Below the pieces are notes generated by a model. That model had not been told where the DNA came from and made no database searches. It saw only the letters and a program-made list of their open reading frames with translations. A DNA stretch of 64,000 nt from assembly GCF_030164465.1 (NCBI RefSeq), contig NZ_JASNJE010000001.1, forward strand, positions 62,001 through 126,000, in the 5' to 3' direction. Both the position numbers and the translations under genes were made by a program. Of the stretch, positions 62,568 through 64,000 are shown piece by piece. Positions within the stretch are counted from its first letter, which is position 1, and each line of letters opens with the position of its first letter. This DNA comes from Sedimentitalea xiamensis (GTDB lineage Bacteria > Pseudomonadota > Alphaproteobacteria > Rhodobacterales > Rhodobacteraceae).

Positions 62568-64000
62568 ATGTCGCGCTATTCGGCCGCAGAAATCGAACAG
62601 AAATGGCAGCAGGCCTGGGACAAGGCCGGGATCTTCACGGCGACCCGCACGGCGGACAAGCCCAAGTATTATGTGCTTGAAATGTTTCCCTATCCGTCCG
62701 GCCGCATCCACATGGGCCATGTGCGCAACTACACGATGGGCGACGTGATCGCGCGCTACAAGATCGCGACGGGGCACAACGTTCTGCACCCGATGGGCTG
62801 GGATGCGTTTGGCATGCCCGCCGAGAACGCCGCCATGGCCATCGGCGGCCATCCCAAGACCTGGACCTACGACAACATCGCCGACATGCGCGCGCAGATG
62901 AAACCGCTGGGCCTGTCGATCGACTGGTCGCGCGAATTCGCCACCTGCGATCCGGAATATTACGGCCAGCAACAGGCACTGTTCCTCGATTTCCTCGACG
63001 CGGGCCTCGTCTACCGCAAGAACGCCGTGGTCAACTGGGATCCGGTCGACATGACGGTTCTGGCCAACGAACAGGTGATCGACGGCAAGGGCTGGCGCTC
63101 GGGCGCAGACGTGGAACGGCGCGAGCTGACCCAGTGGTTCTTCAGGATCTCCGACATGGCCGAAGAGCTGCTCGAGGCGCTGGACCGGCTCGACAACTGG
63201 CCTGCCAAGGTGCGGCTGATGCAGGAGAACTGGATCGGCAAGTCGCGCGGGCTGGAATTCTCCTTCGACCGCACCGATGGCGGCGATCCGATCACCGTCT
63301 ACACCACCCGCCCCGACACGCTGATGGGGGCGTCCTTCGTCGGCATCTCGCCGGATCACCCGATTGCCCGGCAACTGGAGGCCGAGAACCCGGAAATCGC
63401 CGAATTCGTGGCCCGGTGCCGCAAGGGCGGCACCACCGAAGAGGCGCTGGAAAAGGCCGAAAAACTGGGTCTCGACACCGGCATCACCGTCGTCCACCCG
63501 CTGAACCCGGACTGGAAACTGCCGGTCTGGATCGCCAATTTCATCCTGATGGATTACGGCACCGGCGCGATCTTCGCCTGCCCGGCGCATGACCAGCGCG
63601 ACCTCGATTTCTGCCGCAAATACGACCTGCCGGTGATCGACACCTTCCTGTCGCTGGACGACCCCAGGCCGGTCGAAACCGAGGCCTTCGTGCCGCCGAA
63701 AACCGAAAAGGTGAAATGGATCGACCATTTCGCCGGGCTGGATGTCGCCACCGGGCAGGAAGCGGTCGATGCCACCATCGACCTTGCAGAGAAACAGGGC
63801 TGGGGCAGGGGCGTCACCAAGTTCCGCCTGCGCGACTGGGGCCTGTCGCGGCAACGCTACTGGGGCTGCCCGATCCCGGTGGTGCATTGCGAAAGCTGCG
63901 GCGTGGTGCCCGAGCGCAAGGAAAACCTGCCGGTCCGCCTGCCCGACGACGTGAGCTTCGACGTGCCCGGCAATCCGCTCGACCGGCACCCGACCTGGCG
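62568..64000 (+). CDS. leuS: Leucyl-tRNA synthetase, N-terminal part (runs off the window)
   Basis: The first about 477 residues, open to the edge. The class I HIGH motif appears as HMGH at 48-51 in [19 protein letters not shown]. The CP1 editing domain spans roughly 220-400, with the editing-site TTRPDTLMG (Thr-rich) and the universally conserved [17 protein letters not shown], whose Asp anchors the mischarged amino acid. [16 protein letters not shown] marks the return to the catalytic core. The KMSKS loop and anticodon domain are beyond the window. Confidence 0.96.
   Translation, partial: MSRYSAAEIEQKWQQAWDKAGIFTATRTADKPKYYVLEMFPYPSGRIHMGHVRNYTMGDVIARYKIATGHNVLHPMGWDAFGMPAENAAMAIGGHPKTWTYDNIADMRAQMKPLGLSIDWSREFATCDPEYYGQQQALFLDFLDAGLVYRKNAVVNWDPVDMTVLANEQVIDGKGWRSGADVERRELTQWFFRISDMAEELLEALDRLDNWPAKVRLMQENWIGKSRGLEFSFDRTDGGDPITVYTTRPDTLMGASFVGISPDHPIARQLEAENPEIAEFVARCRKGGTTEEALEKAEKLGLDTGITVVHPLNPDWKLPVWIANFILMDYGTGAIFACPAHDQRDLDFCRKYDLPVIDTFLSLDDPRPVETEAFVPPKTEKVKWIDHFAGLDVATGQEAVDATIDLAEKQGWGRGVTKFRLRDWGLSRQRYWGCPIPVVHCESCGVVPERKENLPVRLPDDVSFDVPGNPLDRHPTW

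Noticed and set aside
1-64000. tRNA or rRNA genes, CRISPR arrays, insertion sequences or prophage genes
   Set aside because: No cloverleaf-type sequence, repeat-spacer pattern, transposase or phage structural protein was found on either strand by reading; a covariance-model scan would settle small RNAs.

Overview
The window is a gene-dense, GC-rich chromosomal segment from an alphaproteobacterium, most likely Rhodobacterales (Roseobacter/Paracoccaceae type). This rests on the flagellar order motB-flgE-flgK-flgL-flgI, CtrA-type TTAA-N7-TTAA boxes, a recurring intergenic repeat ending in CCCGGAGTATTTTC.GGCAAGAGGA, a DmdB-like acyl-CoA ligase, the aminotransferase-ftsK-lolA block, and a RibA with a dead RibB-like front half. 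That is inference from gene content; no rRNA, tRNA, CRISPR array, phage or IS element was found.

Layout. 1-14100: arfB, then a catabolic/transport block on the + strand: SDR, P1 peptidase, isopentenyl-PP isomerase, FAD monooxygenase, a family-5 peptide-type ABC binding protein, a tannase/feruloyl-esterase-like hydrolase, an unknown 229-aa helical protein, the two permeases and fused double ATPase of the ABC system, an aldehyde dehydrogenase and an EamA exporter. 14101-18291: NAD salvage (pncA, pncB), tRNA hydroxylase trhO and an MFS carrier. 18548-24380: a flagellar operon on the - strand (motB, flgE, flgK, flgL, flgI). 24477-26105: DmdB-like acyl-CoA ligase. 26552-32008: a very large (1818 aa) protein joining two alpha/beta-hydrolase domains, an M17-N-like domain, a CHAT caspase-fold protease and a helical/TPR-like tail. 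32105-36291: gph and a phosphonate-type ABC system (phnD, phnC, two phnE). 36318-41638: on the - strand, an XRE-cupin regulator, LysE exporter, GFA formaldehyde-binding protein, dimethylglycine/sarcosine dehydrogenase-like flavoprotein, a possible 56-aa coupled ORF and an ornithine-cyclodeaminase-family enzyme. 41813-45713: thiolase, a STAS/anti-sigma kinase pair and a gamma-glutamyltransferase. 45756-64000: envelope and housekeeping genes (hspQ, SLT lipoprotein, lolA, ftsK, aminotransferase, amidase, UbiH-type hydroxylase, Trm112, LON-domain protein, thioredoxin-TPR, xth, an OmpR-type regulator, ribA, an L,D-transpeptidase-like protein, YggS, a porin, a DUF3576 lipoprotein and the start of leuS).

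Two things stand out. First, the CHAT-lipase gene carries a perfect CtrA consensus box (26493-26507) 44 nt before its start codon, almost the same spacing as the CtrA-like box in front of motB about 2 kb away. This suggests that a putative suicide or lytic effector is wired into the motility/cell-cycle regulon. Second, the 314-nt gap between xth and the response regulator holds a perfect FNR box, a correctly spaced -10, a switchable hairpin, an anti-Shine-Dalgarno CUCCC stretch and a textbook intrinsic terminator. Together these look like an undescribed oxygen-regulated small RNA of about 74 nt.
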